Source of the DNA: Thalassia testudinum
Lineage: Eukaryota; Streptophyta; Magnoliopsida; Alismatales; Hydrocharitaceae
Assembly: GCA_037157565.1 (NCBI GenBank)
Contig: JAZHRO010000073.1
Location: 96,636,001 to 96,700,000, forward strand
Direction of reading: 5' to 3'
DNA length: 64,000 nt
Of this stretch, positions 44,368 through 56,249 are shown one piece after another. How positions within the stretch are numbered: position 1 is the stretch's first letter; every line of letters begins with the position of its first letter. A program made the position numbers and the translations under genes. Below the pieces are notes generated by a model. That model saw only the letters and a list, made by a program, of their open reading frames with translations, made no database searches and was not told the DNA's origin.

Positions 44368-45719
44368 ATGATAATGTGATAAGAAATTATTTGAAATCTG
44401 ACCATATTCAAGATAGATGTGAAGATATCAGGAAAGACACTGCTAATAGTATAGTTGTGGTTGCACAAATATCCTGTCAGATTGATGAGAAGCTGTCATA
44501 TGTCTTATACACCAATTACATGGAAAATTAATGTTTTCTGCCCCTAATGTTTTCCTATGCTTTAGTTACTATCTCTTGCCACTTGGCCTCTTGAAACTCA
44601 ATATTTCTTGGACATCTAATTTTGCACTTAAAACAAATTATTTAATTTTACAAGTTTGGCTAATACTAAGTGTCCTTAATTGTCCATTTTACTAATCGGG
44701 TTGCAAGTATTTTGAAAATTTTGGACAACAAACTTGTAAGTAATTTTGCAAATTATATCCTGAGGTGTGTTTCTTGATTGCACAACTCACTAAATATGAT
44801 CTTTCTCATTCTGTTATGTTGCAATCTTACAGTGCAATTATATTTTTCATCCAAGTTATTTTTCTTTAATGCTCTCTTTTCCATCACCCAACTTTTTTAA
44901 AAAAGGAGTTTGGGTCATAGTTTCCATCTCTCTTTATTTCAAGAAGTTGATTTTTTTTTAGTAGGATAAATGTGTTCCCGATAAATACTATAGCAAATAA
45001 TGTTTGACAATAGAAAGAAAGGGAACAAGAATTGGTAACAATGTTTACTTCTGATGGAACTCTTATTGCATCAAGCCCACCACAATAGGTCTTTGATAGC
45101 TCATTATTTCGTAAGAAATTGGCTTTAAATAAAGTCATGTTGAACCTGCGTATTTGTTCACCCTTTCTCTAATCTTATTCCTACTACTCACCTTCTCTCA
45201 GTCCCTAGTTTCTAGTCCTTCAAGATTGGTATTTTCATCTGCCAAAATTTAAGAGTGCTTTCTCTTGAAACATAAGAGTGTGGAATTATGCCTACCATAA
45301 TCACAACCAAAAGAAGTATGGCTGCTATCTACTGAAATATCTCCCCACAATTTTGTAGATCATATAGTCTCCTCAATAGAAACAAATGGAAAAAAGATAA
45401 AAACATAAGAGGGACAAGTAATAATATAACCTAAATCTTTACTCAATTCCTCCTGATCGTCCATTCTCTATCTAGTTAGCTTCTTAGGAGTTTAAGGCCT
45501 TGCTAGGAGTTTAAGGCCTGTGAAGTAGGCAAGAGGGAGGGAGGGGAGTCCTAACTTAGATTGACTTATTGTAATGCTTTGAGAAAAGATAAAATAGTTT
45601 AGAGCTAAAGGTTAAAAGGTGGCTTCTTTCCAATGGCTACCCCATCGAATGGATGTTGGATCCTATTTAAGTTATGTTCCACATCTTAAGCATGGCCTTT
45701 TGTTTCAAACTACATTCAG
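44368..45719. other. CACTA interior with possible exon fragment
   Basis: Mostly AT-rich and non-coding. At 44384-44531 a plus-strand frame stays open with protein-like composition (DHIQDRCEDIRKDTANSIVV, then DEKLSYVLYTNYMEN and stop). Not identified; it may be another captured piece. Confidence 0.35.
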
Positions 45720-45774
45720 GAGCAAGAGATGGAAATTGAAGCACTATAGGCCATTCTGATGGATGACTTCAAAG
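45720..45774 (+). pseudogene. Captured exon of an RWD-domain protein gene
   Basis: Between a TTCAG acceptor and an AAAG/GTTTAT donor the frame reads EQEMEIEAL, stop, AILMDDFK. This matches my recollection of the start of eukaryotic RWD-domain proteins of the RWDD1 type (QEMEIEALEAILMD). One codon has become TAG where Glu is expected. An isolated, intron-bounded exon inside a CACTA element fits gene-fragment capture. Too short to be certain. Confidence 0.55.
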
Positions 45775-46006
45775 GTTTATTCTCAATGGTCATAATGGCT
45801 TGATGGCTTGTTTGTTATATTTAATTTTCATCATTGTTAATGTCCGAAGACATGCTGATAGACATGCTGATAGACATGCTTGTTACTAGAAATTCAATGT
45901 TTTCAAATTTTGTTCTGTCTTTAGGTTCATGTTATGCAACTTATATCTGCCAAAATTTCATATTTGTTCTCCTTTTTGGATGTTTTATATTTATTGTTGT
46001 GAGTAG

Positions 46007-46102
46007 GAGGATGAGATGCCAACCAGATAGGTGGCATTCTATCTTTGACAGTGATGGGAAAGTTGTTTCTTTTCAGAAAGCACTCAAGCTAATAACCTTA
46101 GG
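46007..46102 (+). pseudogene. Possible captured exon of a TBC/Rab-GAP-like gene
   Basis: Open frame between TAG and GG/GTTATG splice-like borders: RMRCQPDRWHSIFDSDGKVV then SFQKALKLI. A W...FDSDGKV pattern followed by a helix ending in a GG-leading position resembles the region just before the TBC domain of plant Rab GTPase-activating proteins. Identification is from memory of the pattern and needs a search. It lies 230 bp from the RWD-like exon; the two would come from different genes. Confidence 0.35.
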
Positions 46103-47128
46103 GTTATGCAACTCAATATATTCTTTCTTTTTCTCATTGCCTTTTCTTTCTCTTCCTATTTAATATGTGATAAATGAGTCTTGCAGCCTTTTTCTACATA
46201 CTCAGTGTAGGATCATATCAATTTTCTTTTGTTCCTAGCTATTTTGATTATTTGGAGCTAGAAGTCTCTAGAAACAATAAACTTTCTTCTGCTTCCATTG
46301 AATTAATATTTTTGCAAGAATCTATTCAAACTGGAAGTCTCCGGAAACAATAAAATTTGTTGGTTATTGTAGTTTACGACATTGGTTTACTTAATTAGTC
46401 ATGGATTCCAAATAGAAAGGAGTCCAAACAAGTATGTAATTGTTGAATATTAGGGCATTCAGATTCAACTTTGGTTTCTCTTATTATTTTTAGTTTCTTC
46501 TTTCATTATCTTCTTAAGGGATGGGCTGATGACAAAGTAGGAGCCATTTGAGTCCCTCCCATGGTTAAAAATGTAAGTTAACCATGATTTGTAGGTTTGT
46601 AGGATGGGCCGACGACAAACCTACACTATGATTTGTAGGTTTGTGGAGAAATACAAGTTTCCCTAGGATGGTTCATCTCCCAAATCCTTGAGATTCATTG
46701 GAAGGTATGAATTGCTTTGACTGCTTGACACAATCTTTTTCAATTAGAGGTATTAGTTGATGAGCATAGAAACAATTGAAATGTGGGAATCCCTATAATG
46801 ATTTCCTCCATTTCTAAGAGCTAATCCATCTTTAATTATCAACTGATAACCCAAGGGAATTAGCATTTGGAACATGTTAGAAAGTTTTCATATACAAGGA
46901 TGTCAATCAAATTCACACCTATGCTATCATTTTCATTAATGCAATTTATACCTGCATTCATGCATTTTTTTTTTTTCTGAAGATGGCATGAAATCTTGTG
47001 ATCCCACTAAAATTTTCATGCCTGGTTAGATGATCCTACAATACATTTACAAAAAGTTCTAGCAATTTTAGATGGACTGCCTAGTTAGATGTATACTATG
47101 TGTGCTTTATGGTTGCAGGGTGTGCCCG
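46103..47128. other. CACTA interior, no gene recognised
   Basis: AT-rich and intron-like. A poly-T run is at 46965-46976. Nothing else supported. Confidence 0.4.
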
Positions 47129-49326
47129 TGTTGGGACTCATAAAGTGTGTATTTGATCAGAAAAAAGCATCGTAGTATAGTGTGCAATACGATCAACAAA
47201 AATATTTATAAAGATAACGAGACTTGGAGTCCCAATCATTTGTCTTTGGGAGGCATTTATGGAAATGTAGATTTGAAATCCATCTCTTTCGCTCTACTTG
47301 CTTAAAATCTCATGTCAGATTACGGTGATTTATGCATTGATGTACGACATGCTAGTTGCCAAAAGATAGTAATTAAAACATGCAACTTCAATCACGCCAA
47401 AAGATGATAACTAGGCACATGGTGATTTTCAACATGTATATTTATATATATAAAAGATGATGATGATATCAGAGTTGCAGTGCACAGGTAGAGGAATGCT
47501 TGTACAAGGAAATAAAACTACTCGCTACCAGAAAATGATTGCATACATGAATCTATGGGGGGATTTTACATGCATCATAGAGGGAGAATATATAGCTACA
47601 CTACTAAGCAGTAAATAAAGAATGTAAATCTAAGAAGAACTATAATCTAGTCTAGCAGAAACAAGGGCATTCGGAGGTGGCTCCGATGGCCTTTGAGTTG
47701 GTTGAGAGGAGAAGGAGGGGCGGCCAATGGTGCTTAGGCCGACCCTTGGAGAGAGGTTGGAGAGGTGATCTAGCATCTTGGCGTGGAGGTGGTGGTGGCC
47801 ATGGTGAAGCTACTCATGGACATGGAGGTGGAGTGGATGTGGAATGAAACTAAGCTAAATGGACCCAAGAGTGGATAAAGCCAAGAGTGGATGGGTGCAA
47901 ATGGCCACCCCTTAGGTCTTTTTATAGACCTAAGGGAAGTTCTCTAGAAAATTATGGAATTCTCTAGAGAGGCCTATGGTGGGAGCTCATGGGAGAGTGA
48001 GAGAGAGGATGAATGGTGGTTTTTAGATCCACCAAATGTGGATCTAAAAATTGAATGGCTCTTGGTTGCTAATTTTAGCAACCATGGCAACAACACATGG
48101 TAGAGAGTCCTAGAGAACTCTAGGCTAGGTATTTTCGTGTGGATGGTGTGTGTGGGTGTGTGTGGGTCGAAACTTAGGTGGCTAGGTTGATTAGGTTAGG
48201 TTCTAGTGGGTTTAGGTCAAGGTAGGTCTCAAATTAGGGTTGTAAACCCTAATTCACTAAGGTAAAGTGCAATTAAACTTAATACAAGTTTAATTGGGTG
48301 TGTGAAAACTTAATTGAGAGTAAAATAACTCAATTAAGTCAGGTCTAGGTCAATTGGACTCTCACTGAGTCCGATTGGACAGTGTGTGCTGAGATCAGGG
48401 CTCAATTGGACTCAATGAGTCCAATTGAATAGACTAAAGAGATTTGCCTTGATCCAAGTCAATTAGGCTTAGTGAGGACCTAATTAGGTCCTTAGGAAGG
48501 TCTAGAGGTGATGTACTAGGGTTGGGGCACCTTAATTTAGGTTCATAAGAGGTTAGAATTGGGTTTAGGGACTTAGAAATCCAAGATCAAGGCTTGAATT
48601 TCGAAACAGGAACTGGAAGATAGTATCAGACGTCTAATAAAGTTGTCAGACATCTTATAGTGAAAAATCAGAAGTCTAGACTTATTGTCTGGATGTCCAG
48701 TCAAAGTCAGGAGGGATTCTAGGTTCTGTCTTGGGTATTCTACAGAAATCAGACATCTGGCCAAGTGTCTGGACATCCAATAACATTGCAGAAGTGGGTT
48801 TAATGTGTGCGAGAGTTGGCTAAGGGTTCTGGACGACCTATAACTCATCTGGACATCCAGATAGAGGCTAGAATTAGGGTTTTATGGTTTCCTACGGTAC
48901 GGTGACCTAATCTAAGGGTGGCTAAGGCTTGGGGAGGCTTCTAGGCTGTCCTCGGGCTAGGATGGACCTAAGTTCTTCACAATTTATTGATTTATTCCTA
49001 CTTAATAGAATAGCATACCTTAACTCCCTTACATTATTATCTACTGCATCTAATATATGTCTTCCACTCCAACTCTACTGCAACACCAGTTATTCTTTAT
49101 TCTTCAGATCCAGCTTTAGATCCAGCTTCAGATCTAGCTTCTGATCAGCTTATTATCTGCAATTGACATAATGCACCTAATCATTACATTATAGCATTAT
49201 TTTATGCATAGCGAAATGAAAGCAGTTAGGATGAAAATAATGCTTATGTATGCATGAACTTCCCTAACTTATGCTTAGTCGTAGCCTAATTTAGGTTAAT
49301 TAAGACCCATGATTGCTTTACAATCA
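47129..49326 (-). repeat. Possible diverged gypsy solo LTR (G), related to B/D
   Basis: TGTTGGGACTC to TTACAATCA. The body shares the B/D texture: a GGxGxGGTGGxGG middle, AGGTCAAxxTAGG and CCTAATTxAGGT repeats, and AGACGTCT motifs at 48630-48800. It also shares a closing GACCCATGATTGC... comparable to GGTCATGATGAGG. No matching flanks and no USE/TATA pair found. Boundaries uncertain. Confidence 0.35.
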
Positions 49327-49550
49327 ACCTGCTTGTTTTGTATTCGTATTTTTGCTTCGTGTGTTTGGAATGTGAGGTGTACCCACTAATTCTTATGGTA
49401 TGAATGCATAGGTCTTCATTTCAGGTATAGGATTTTGGAAATTATTGGAAAAATAGGGGAAACTCTATTGGATTTTCAGCTGGTTTCAACCCTTTAGTTT
49501 TATGTGTGCTTTTAAGTAGACAGAAATACCCCTTCATTTTTTTGCATGCA

Positions 49551-49637
49551 AAAGGTCTCCAACGACCCTCGAAAGCATTAGAAGTTGATGAGAAGCTCAC
49601 TAAAAATCACAATGACATTGGTGGACATGAGAAGCAG
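49551..49637 (+). pseudogene. Possible captured exon of unknown gene
   Basis: Frame open from the AAAAG border to a CAG/GTAAAA donor: KGLQRPSKALEVDEKLTKNH then NDIGGHEKQ. Hydrophilic and codon-like, with a proper donor. Not recognised. Third exon-like piece in the CACTA interior. Confidence 0.3.
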
Positions 49638-49954
49638 GTAAAAATTCCCCATCTTATGCTCCATAATTGAAAAAGCAGCATAGTCTCTTTTAGCATTTCG
49701 TCCTTAAATTTCTTACACATTCTAATAAGAAGTATAGAAAATATTCAATGAACGCCTTCTCATACATCAACATGCTAAGGGTCAAACATGAAAGTCCTTC
49801 ACAAAACACAATAGGTTGAAACTACACCTAATTAAAATCTTATTATAGAGGCTACACCTAATTAAAATCATAGTCAAAAGATGACCTTGTGGTGTGTTGC
49901 CAGTCGGATTGATCATATACAAGCTGAAACTACATTAGTTTAGATTACTCAACC
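49638..49954. other. CACTA interior left of E
   Basis: No gene. It includes a short direct repeat (GGCTACACCTAATTAAAATC type near 49830-49870). Confidence 0.4.
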
Positions 49955-49960
49955 ACCCCC
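49955..49960. repeat. Target-site duplication of E, left copy (ACCCC plus one C)
   Basis: ACCCCC precedes TGTTGAAC, and ACCCC follows the far LTR at 60410-60414. The extra C may be slippage. Confidence 0.65.
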
Positions 49961-50717
49961 TGTTGAACATGTACGAACCTACGCTAACGTGTTCGATTTT
50001 GGAAAACCTATTGTTGTAGTTCGAAAGCGAAGAATTCGTGTTCAACAAATAAAATTTATACCGAAATTAAAATTCCGGGTCGAACATAGGGAGGCGGACG
50101 TTTGATTTAAAAACTACGCATTTCTTTTTATTTGTTACAGAATAATTCAATTTAGAACTATCTAATTATTTACAATAAATAGAAGAGAGAGAGAGTAAGA
50201 GAGAAAGAGAATATTACACAGAGAAATCAAAATGAGATGTAGAATAAATAACGAATTTTTGCATTGAAGAGATTGTTCATTACAACTAGAAAGCATAAAA
50301 AAATTACTCTAGAAAGCGATAAATTTACTCTAGAAAGCATTAAAAGAATGGAGGGAGAAATGCCCTCCTCGACGGTTGCTTAGAGGACAAGTAGATTAAT
50401 CTAGAAAGCAGTAAATCTATACTAGAAAGCGGTAAAAAGAATAGGGAGAGAGAAATCCTCCTCGACGGTTGCTTGGAGGGCGAGCTGGACGGGACGACGC
50501 CTGAACGAAGGAGAATGAAGCGGGATGAAGGAGGACGAAGCAGAAGAATGGGAACGAAGCAGCACGTCGTCGTCGTCGTGGGATCCACTTCCGAAGGGGA
50601 ACGAAAATTGGACTTTATCTCGCGAGAAGCATCCCGGGTGTGGGACAAGCTTCTCTTGAGGTTTGGAGGGGTAGAAAGGAGAAAGAAGGGATGAGAATTT
50701 CGTATGGAGGGGGTCTC

Positions 50718-50725
50718 CTTTTATA
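50718..50725 (-). promoter_or_regulatory. TATA box of E 3' LTR
   Basis: TATAAAAG on the minus strand in CAACTATAAAAGGAGAC. The same is at 59385-59392. Confidence 0.7.
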
Positions 50726-50782
50726 GTTGCAAGGAGTGGGGGCAAAATGGATATTACATCTTCAAAATAATAAATAAGGGGT

Positions 50783-50812
50783 CTTTAGTGACGGATAAAT
50801 CCTTCACTAAAG
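50783..50812. repeat. Inverted repeat in E 3' LTR
   Basis: CTTTAGTGACGGAT, 2 nt, ATCCTTCACTAAAG: 14-bp arms with one mismatch. The other LTR has the perfect form (59450-59479). Confidence 0.85.
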
Positions 50813-51742
50813 CCCCGACGTTGCCGTCGCCGCCGCGCCCACGCGCGCCTCCTTGGCTGCCCGCTCCTCAATGCTCGCGCACGTCCAGCGCTTTTCAGCC
50901 GTCCTATCGCGAGATCAGACGGCTTAAATCGCATCCGCACCCGCTGCAACCCGCCTGCCTGCGCGTGCGATCGCACGTTACGCAGGGCATCCAATAGCGC
51001 GTCGGCGCTATCAAGCGCCCACGACCGCACGATCTCCATTCGACGCTCCATGCGCCTCAATTACCCGCGCCTCCAATCCCCTCACTGCAGCTCGAACTCG
51101 CACCCCGCGCTCGAGTAAGCGCGCTCGACCGCTACGCTGCGGGGCGCGGATGGTCGAGCACACGTTTTAAGCGTCGGGCAGCCACAGCCGTTAGATCTCC
51201 ATCTGACGGCGAAGAGCGATCGGGCAGGGGCCTTCACAAAATGCCAGCGGTCGTTTGAGTGGCTGAGATGGTGCCACGTGGCACCATCTTGGCCGTCCAT
51301 CTTCTGGAAGTTGTAGACGGTGCCACGGATGTCGGATTGACTCGATTTTTATGTCGTTGGGCTGCGATCGTCGATCCAAATTCATCCGTGTGGTCGAATT
51401 TGTCATCTGAAGTGCGGATTTACACCATCCTGGCCCTTGATCTTCTAGGGTTCTCCGGTCTCTATCTGATGCTATGGATGCCTGATTAGGGCGATCTTGG
51501 AGTCGTTGAACTCCAATCGTCACCCTGATCATATCCATACGGTTGGATCTTTGATTCGAGGCCCCGATAAATTGTTTGCCCAGTCCAAGCACATAAAAGG
51601 AGACAATTAACCTCCATTTTATTCAAACTACTCTAAATGCGAGATGATGCATGTTATGCAATATTTATATCATGAAATGCAATCCTATGCTTAAGAACAT
51701 GCATAAATAGACATTTTAAGTAGTGTAAATGTGTTTACATCA

Positions 51743-51779
51743 TACCCCCATGCCTATCTTTTGCTAGTCCCTAGCAAAA
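51743..51779 (-). other. E polypurine tract and adjacent hairpin
   Basis: GGCATGGGGGTA (minus, 51743-51754) abuts the 3' LTR. Next to it TTTTGCTAG, TCC, CTAGCAAAA (51759-51779) forms a perfect 9-bp stem. B1 has a decayed form of both in the same place. Confidence 0.75.
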
Positions 51780-53338
51780 ACTATATGCTATTTATAAAAG
51801 AATTAGGTTATATTATTTGGACCTGAGTTATTTCAATCATTAAGAAATTGTCTACTTAGGAACTGAACTTTCAAAGACACAACAGTGCCTGGGTATCAAC
51901 CAAAATGCAGACCGCCTCAAGCCCTCGCCTTATTCAAAGAAAAATTTCTTTTTCTTTTTACTCTTTTCTAATTTTTTTTTTTTGGATTTTCAAATTTTAG
52001 GGTTTAAGAGTGGCTTTCTACAGCCATTCAACTCACCCAAGATTTGATGAGAACCCTAAACTTTAAGCATCTTATTGTGATTTGTGATAGACTCATTGAT
52101 CGGCAATTAGGATGGACTTCGGATTTCTACGCCTCTAGGTGACCTCAAAAAGAATTCTGCCTAAAGGTGTATCTTTACAACTGGTAGCTTTCTCCCTACT
52201 TTTATTTTTTTACGGGGTCAACACAAGGGTGAATCCAGTGTATATCTCCCCGATTTATTCTACTTCTCCGCTTCTTCCAAAGTATTTCGGGAATTTTTAG
52301 TGCATTTATTGAGCTGGGTTCTGGACAACCGGTCGATGAGCTGTTACCACCGACAACTTGCCAGCCATACTCGTGTGGCAAAGTGTGGCTTATTTCTTTT
52401 TTGTTCTTTTCTCCTTTTCTTTTTGATTTTTTTTTTTTAAATAGGTGGCTTCCCTGGTCTAAGATTTACCTAAGGGCAGGAAAAAAAGAGAAAGGTCCAG
52501 TGACTGGGCTCTGGATAACCTACCTATGGGCTGTTACCCACGATAACTTGCCAGCCATATCACCCTAGAAGTTTCATTAGCTATCCAATTTCCGTAAAAA
52601 TCGCCGAACAACGAGTCAGTGCAAAGAAAGTGTGTAGATGCTTAAGACTTGAAGTTCCCTCAAATCAGAGGGCGGGTTGATATGTTGTGTACTTATCACC
52701 CAAACTTATTTATTCCAATTACGAAAGAATTAAGATGGCGAGGACTCGAAAAATAAATCCACATTTTAGTGGATACACAGGCTGATTAAGTCCAAAGACC
52801 TGAAGGATCTTTGTGTTCAAATCATAATGCAGTATTTCTTAAGATTGAAAATTTTCTTAAACCCAAATTCTCTTTCCTAATTCCGAAATTTTTTTTTTAT
52901 AAAAGAAAATAAACAAATCTACGGAGCTGAAGAATGAATTCAGAGATGAATATCCACCCCCCCATGCCTATCTAATGCAATGTCCTCATTGTATTAAAAA
53001 GACATAAAACTGAGTGGAAAAGCGTAGAAAGCACCTGAATTGCATGAATGTCATGTCTGCTCCGAGATGAAATCGAAAAAGAACTGTATATGTACCGAGT
53101 TTAGTGCCTTCAGCTAGGCGCACTATACAAAGAAAAGAAATGAAGAATTCACAAGTGCAGGTCAGAATTAATATAAACAGAAGAATCCTCTGACCTATCA
53201 ACAGCGGTCCACAGATGTGGACCAGATTGTGGTGCAGACCCATCCCCCATAATCGAGAATATCTTAGGTTCTGGATAAAAATTACCCAAAACCTAAAATC
53301 AGAATGCAAGCGGGGTCGGGCCTGTAATTTACGAGGAT
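51780..53338 (-). other. E 3' interior
   Basis: No supported ORF. Two diverged units around 52320-52379 and 52508-52563 share CTGGANAACC...GGCTGTTACC and ACTTGCCAGCCATA. A second CCCCCCATGCC run is at about 52965. GTGCCTTCAGCTAGG (about 53107) is the landmark also seen in B1. Confidence 0.5.
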
Positions 53339-53343
53339 GCAAC
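53339..53343. repeat. Target-site duplication of solo LTR B4, left copy (GCAAC)
   Basis: Exact match to 56003-56007. Confidence 0.92.
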
Positions 53344-55148
53344 TGATGAGAGCCTCATCATGAGCCATAACTAGCTCATTTTGACCCAATAAAGAAGATA
53401 AAAGCTCCTACATAACCTAGAAGAAGGCCTAACTGAAGGAACAAGTGCTCTGAGAAGAAAACATGAAATAAAGGTTAAAACTGCAATTTTACCATTGCAG
53501 TACATAAACGGGATTTCTCAGAAGCAAAACATAGGTCAAATGGTCCAAATAAGATAAAAAGTGGGTTAAGTTAATCAGAAATGGGTTTATGTGCAATCTA
53601 AGAACTAAATGACACATGGTAACCCTAAAACAGACCCGCTTAAATTAACAAGGTTCTAAAAACATCCTCTAGGGTTTAGAACACTTAATTTGGCCTTTGG
53701 AACCTAGTCTGACCTAGATCAGGGTCCTAGCTCCTCAATTAACCTAATTTGGGTTTTTACGCAAAATGTCCAGTCAAACGAGGTCAAACCTAAAATCCAA
53801 CTTCACCATTGGATTCCTTAGGTCCAAATTAGGTTTGTACCAAAATTTGGACCTAAGGAGAGGTCATCTTGACCTACTTTGCAATTTAGTACACCCAAAT
53901 CACAAATTGGTCCCTATCTTTTGAATACCTTTGCAGAGAGACCCCTTGGTTGTTCGCCTCCTTTGCAAACCGGTCCTTCTGCCATTGCTAGGGCAGAACC
54001 GAGCTCCGACGAGGTTCGGAGAGGGATTGCTCTCTAATCCCTCAGAGATTCCCTCCCAGAAATGGAAGGGGGATTCTCTGAGGAATTCCCTTCCTTATAA
54101 AGCCAATTATAAAGCCAATTACAATCGCTGGTGTGAACCCAACCTCTCGTGCAAACGCACGAGAGATTTGGGTATCCACCTTCCTTCCAACTCCGGCAAG
54201 CCAGCAGACCTAATTGCGCGCTCTCCACGTGCTGATAGGAGCGGCCAGCACCTATAAAACACCCCCCATACCCTGCCACAGGACTCGAGCTTGATTTGGC
54301 CGAGTGTCCACCCCCAATTCGTCTCCTCCTGCCCAGCCAAAAGTCCCAGCAAGCTCCGGTGAGCCCCCCTCCCCTCCCTCTTCGCTCTGCCACAAAACCA
54401 GTGGCAGAGTTAGCTTCCTGACTTCCCTCCGCGTCGCGCAGTACCCGCGCACGCCGCCTCAGCCCCGTCGTCGCCGCCGTTCTCCCCCACTGGGCATCAT
54501 CTTCTCCGGCGACAGCAGGTACTGTTGTCCGCCTTCCATCCCCTTTCGTCCTTACAATTAGGTTAGATGTCCTCTCCATCCTCTCCTCTCTCTTTTCCCC
54601 CTGTTATCTCATCTGAATACCCCTCGACCAACGCTGACCACCCTCATCTTCCACATCACCGACCGACCTCCAGCGAGCCGCTTCCACCATTCCAGCCCCC
54701 CACACGGCTCGCCAACCACTTCGAGAGCTCCGCCTCACCACCAGGAACTCGCTCCACCCCACAACTGCCACTCCAGACCTCCATAATCACCCCCTGAACA
54801 ACCCACCATCTCCGGCCACAGGTTGACCTAGGCACGCATGCCTAGGCCGACCTACGGGCTGCAGCATCATCCACCGCCTTCGCCGTGCCACAGCGAAGGT
54901 CTCTAGCTGATCTGATTAGGCCGAGAGGCTCGTTTTGTGCATGACAGTGTTTGAGCTCCTGCCGCCATGGACGACCTCTGATGAAGCTCCAACGAAGCTC
55001 CAGGCACCCGGTCTCCCAGGCTACAGGTGCTGCATACTCGCGCAAGTGTCGCGAGGTGAGTGAGTCCAGCAAGGAACGCCAGCAGAGTCAACAACTTGGG
55101 CAATCGAGCGACAAAACTCTGCGGGCGCACGTGAAGGCGAGACGAGAT

Positions 55149-55192
55149 AGTCCCACATCGTGGGATTGCAACACTCAGGAACCATATAAGTT
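55149..55192 (+). promoter_or_regulatory. snRNA-type USE plus TATA-like box, solo LTR B4
   Basis: AGTCCCACATCG (55149-55160), 24 nt, TATAAGTT (55185-55192). A U6-like start would be near 55217. No TTTT occurs until 55456, 239 nt on. Confidence 0.6.
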
Positions 55193-55216
55193 GTTTTTGT
55201 GTTTTCGTCTTAGTGC

Positions 55217-55459
55217 CTCCATAAGCACAGGGGTGAGGTCCCTCACTGCCCTCACCCGCCTCGTCCGCGGCTTGACCACGCGGACCTGGCGGATCCGACC
55301 CGACCTAAACCTACGCACTCCTCGTGCATCATCACTTGCAAGTGCGCCTGGTCCCAGGTACGATCCGACCCGATTATGGCTGTGGCTTTGGGAGAGCGTC
55401 CCTGAGTGAATTGCTTGAGAGAGAGAGACGCGTGGGTAGAGGGAGAAAGGATAGGTTTT
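55217..55459 (+). other. Possible ~240-nt Pol III-like transcribed segment in B4
   Basis: GC-rich with no T4 run, beginning with a GGGGTGAGGTCCCTCAC hairpin and ending at TTTT. Its length matches the other three B copies within 2 nt. Inference only; no similarity to known small RNAs recognised. Confidence 0.25.
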
Positions 55460-56002
55460 GCTCTGTGTAGGCACAGGCTGAACGTTGAGGAAGAAGGACT
55501 TGGTCGTGAGAAGGAAGAAGGAAAGGCAGGAAGAACAGAGAGACCAAAGAAGAAAGAAAGAAGCCTTCACAGGAGAAGAAGAAGAAGCAAGACAGAGAAG
55601 AAGAAGAAAGAAAGAAGCCTTCGCAGGAGAAGAAGAAAGAGAAGAAAAGAAAGCAAACATAGCAGTAGAAAAAGAAGAAACAGAGAGACTGCTGAGGAAG
55701 AAGAATAATCAAGAAGAAAAGGGAACATACTTTTAAGACGTCTAATCTTGTGATCAGACGTCCAATTTCATTTCTTTTTGTCCTAACTACTTTTAATCGC
55801 ATACATTCATAGTTGAATTGATATTTTGAGTAAATTAGAGTGTTCAATTACATTTTGACTAGTAGTAAATTCCATTTGCTCCCTGTGATCGACCTCGGAT
55901 ACTCCGATTTTCGAGTAATAAAATTCTTTATATATGTTTAGACGTTTTGTCGGTTGTACTACAACGTGATATACTTTAAACCCACACAAAACGTCGACAA
56001 CA

Positions 56003-56007
56003 GCAAC
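56003..56007. repeat. Target-site duplication of solo LTR B4, right copy (GCAAC)
   Basis: Exact copy of 53339-53343. Confidence 0.92.
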
Positions 56008-56249
56008 CCAAGGCCAAAATGTCGGGTTACAGAGAATTGAAGCTCAAACGGATAATCGTTGAATGTGTGCTTGAGTTGAACATCCTTGAAACAAATGTCG
56101 TAAGGGTTCTGATTTGATGGTTTCAGCTTAAAAGGAACCCTTCGACTCAATCTTCCATTTCCTCCAAAATTAACTTCCCAAATCAGAACTTCCCCGCTCC
56201 TATCCTCCTCATTAAGTGTATCAAATTCCAAGACCTTTTGTATATTCAC
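56008..56249 (-). pseudogene. E third frame, unknown, interrupted by B4
   Basis: The frame from 56249 (start is GTG, not ATG, so the true start is unknown) encodes IQKVLEFDTLNEEDRSGEVL, a basic middle (RLSRRVPFKLKPSNQNPYD) and FNDYPFELQFSVTRHF. It runs into the B4 insertion site. The previous ORF overlaps it by a few bases. No domain recognised. Confidence 0.35.

Larger units (their letters stand above)
49961..51742 (-). repeat. E 3' LTR
   Basis: TGTTGAACAT to TTTACATCA, nearly identical to 58626-60409. TATAAAAG (minus) at 50718-50725. A CpG- and GC-rich block (about 50810-51250) and a long inverted repeat (50783-50812) lie upstream of the TATA box in element sense. Confidence 0.92.
53344..56002 (+). 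repeat. Solo LTR B4 (B family)
   Basis: TGATGAGAGC to GACAACA, about 2.66 kb, the reverse orientation of B1 LTRs, with a perfect GCAAC duplication. No interior, so it arose by LTR-LTR recombination. It holds the USE/TATA signature (55149-55192), the hairpin (about 55230), a GGTTTTGC stop-like T run (55456-55459), a purine-rich tract (55480-55720) and an AGACGTC pair (55735-55762). The 181-aa and 161-aa ORFs in it are artefacts. Confidence 0.93.

Noticed and set aside
45834..46163. 109-aa ORF starting with a short MLIDMLIDML repeat
   Set aside because: The ORF runs through intron-like sequence; only the 46007-46102 part looks like an exon.
50340..51592. Paired ORFs repeated at 59007-60259
   Set aside because: They are duplicated because they lie in the two LTRs of E. 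Frames are not kept equally and no domain is seen.
53931..55136. ORFs of 108-181 aa with PPxx-rich composition in solo LTR B4
   Set aside because: GC-rich LTR shadows; homologous LTRs do not keep these frames.
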